From: Pseudomonas citri
GTDB lineage: Bacteria; Pseudomonadota; Gammaproteobacteria; Pseudomonadales; Pseudomonadaceae
Direction: 5' to 3'
NCBI RefSeq assembly: GCF_025336485.1
Contig: NZ_JAODAB010000024.1
Span: 1-64,000 of the forward strand
Length of the DNA stretch: 64,000 nucleotides
A program made the translations under genes and the position numbers. The notes under the pieces were generated by a model. It was not told the origin of the DNA, did no database searches, and saw only the letters and a program-made list of their open reading frames with translations. Of the stretch, positions 63,901-64,000 are shown in pieces; position 1 is the stretch's first letter; every line of letters begins with the position of its first letter.

Positions 63901-64000
63901 CAGGGTCAAGGCCGGATGAAAGCTCTGGTAGTCGATGGCGATCAGGTGACGCTGTTCGTAGCGCAGGCGCAGGGCGCGCCCGGCCCCGTTGTCCAGGCGA
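60907..64000 (-). CDS. RHS-repeat protein with cholera-toxin-like ADP-ribosyltransferase tip (partial)
   Basis: At least 1030 aa are visible; the 5' part lies beyond the right edge (the frame is open to base 64000). It is a chain of YD repeats (YDxxGRL type) ending in the RHS core RYYNPETGRYLTPDPSKLAGG and WVDPLGL. After this the sequence switches to an AT-rich C-terminal domain of about 170 aa with YLYRGDLRGPEVIFDEGF (Arg near 61279), FISTT (Ser near 61162) and YEYEVAIPG (Glu-x-Glu, 61015-61023). These match the R / S-T-S / ExE triad of cholera-toxin-class mono-ADP-ribosyltransferases. Exported presumably by type VI or as a polymorphic toxin; no delivery gene is in the window. Confidence 0.9.
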   Translation of the reverse strand, partial: RLDNGAGRALRLRYEQRHLIAIDYQSFHPALTLDEAWRTEQTLASYRYDARFRLIEASNAAGESERYDYDDRHVIVQRQLAGGASFFWEWQGDGPAARCVRHWASFAQMDSRYTWGEDGSVTVRHLDGSQEVYAHDDRARLVRKVERDGGEHLKAYDEQGRLITERDPLGAVSEYRYDEAGRLVALIPAEDEPTTYDYRDGFLHARSRGKAVWRYRRNAQGDITQHTDPDGHSTFYKYDERGLPLVINHPDGSFHHLAWNRLGQLTEETLPDGRRRRFSYDVQGRLLSREDEHGALTQYQWDAVGRLLQLTLPIGATRVWRYNAYGKVTAERDELGRTIRYEYADDLHLVSRRINPDGSTLKYRYDSARLLLTDIENESGEHYRLDYHPNGLIREETGFDGQRTAYAYDLNGQLLEKTEFGSDGSQRLTAYQRDSAGRLLRKTLPDGAQVHYRYDALGRLVHVDDGHWPLAFEYDTQDRLVREHQGWATLGYGYDACGQLNHLRLPDHSTLDYQHAPGGALTAIDLNGTRLTEHQFQAGRERQRQQGRLLSDYAYDEQGRLKAQTVWQQSQQPQQLIWRDYRYSANGNLATLTDNRRAQRSYQYDPLDRLVRIDHSHSEPPEHFTHDPAGNLLMMDRPGPTTLKGNRLTREGDRHYDYDAYGNLVRERRGKAQCLVTEYRYDSQHRLIEVTAPDGREASYRYDAFGRRTSKTVDGQTTEFIWQGEQLIAESGPRHYRSYLYEPGTFRPLAMLDGEGPLKACPFYYHLDHLGTPQELTSYRGDIVWSARYNGYGKLLDVQHGGGEQLDQPLRFQGQYFDVESGLHYNRHRYYNPETGRYLTPDPSKLAGGLNGYRYTLNPTGWVDPLGLVDCPGKGGCKPAVGDQDPTAKIGVDEGETSPPKPKYLYRGDLRGPEVIFDEGFLSLGKSTDLLLHVWDNRNPPSNFISTTMNADVAIDFGTRYKTQKGYLYVLKRIPGRDVNKELPASDVPYSYEYEVAIPGRVRTEDIIGVTPLKKDGSYVGYSLPNPERK

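Overview
The window is bacterial chromosome from the Pseudomonas fluorescens species complex. The grounds are GC-rich coding with strong third-position bias, pseudomonad proteins throughout (OprD-type porin, DUF3509, PuuD urate hydroxylase, TTG-started MinD), gene orders shared with P. aeruginosa (gcl-hyi-glxR-ttuD-pyk; prmB/isochorismatase-like/smr/folE/aroC/MFS/acireductone dioxygenase), and many REP/REPIN hairpins carrying the GTGGGAGCAAGCTTGCTCGCGA-type core. No rRNA, tRNA, CRISPR array or transposase gene was seen.

Layout. 1-1.7 kb: end of an upstream unit and an OprD-type porin. 1.8-9 kb: GlcG/HbpS-like protein divergent from gcl-hyi-glxR-ttuD-pyk (glyoxylate to pyruvate). 9-13.3 kb: urea transporter, 6-TM cation channel, sulfate-binding protein, MFS exporter. 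13.3-28.4 kb: mostly housekeeping genes (small membrane protein, ankyrin protein, DUF3509, acireductone-dioxygenase-like protein, MFS, aroC, hydrolase, prmB, isochorismatase-like, smr, folE, glutaredoxin-like), then an aminotransferase/MarR pair, an NCS2 purine permease and a LysE exporter. 28.5-34 kb: two large accessory genes, a 1248-aa protein with hydrophobic segments and RTX-like repeats, and a 528-aa effector-like protein. 34.1-40.2 kb: uraH, puuE, uraD, alc, allA, puuD and a Tsx-like porin. 40.3-47.2 kb: patatin, lpxL, minCDE, rluA, apeB. 47.2-53.8 kb: GntR regulator and ABC transporter with an embedded phosphodiesterase and a HAD phosphatase. 53.8-60.4 kb: DUF2182/DUF1326 pair, quinone oxidoreductase, prc, EAL-CBS-GGDEF protein. 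60.5-64 kb: immunity candidate and an RHS toxin cut by the right edge.

How the genes work together. The window encodes nearly the whole route urate -> 5-hydroxyisourate -> OHCU -> allantoin -> allantoate -> ureidoglycolate -> glyoxylate -> tartronate semialdehyde -> glycerate -> 2-phosphoglycerate, then pyruvate kinase. Purine uptake and urea transport are also present. The arms lie about 25 kb apart but share the palindrome TTGTATACAA (or a one-base variant) in the promoters of hbpS-like/gcl, the NCS2 permease, uraH and puuE. This suggests one GntR-type regulator, encoded elsewhere, controls the set.

The most notable accessory items are three. First, the RHS protein's C-terminus carries the Arg / Ser-Thr-Thr / Glu-x-Glu signature of cholera-toxin-type ADP-ribosyltransferases, followed by an AT-rich immunity-gene candidate. 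Second, the 1248-aa and 528-aa proteins sit inside the purine locus. Third, the GntR/ABC/phosphodiesterase locus has DasR-like TGGnCTAGACCA operators and a near-consensus Pho box.
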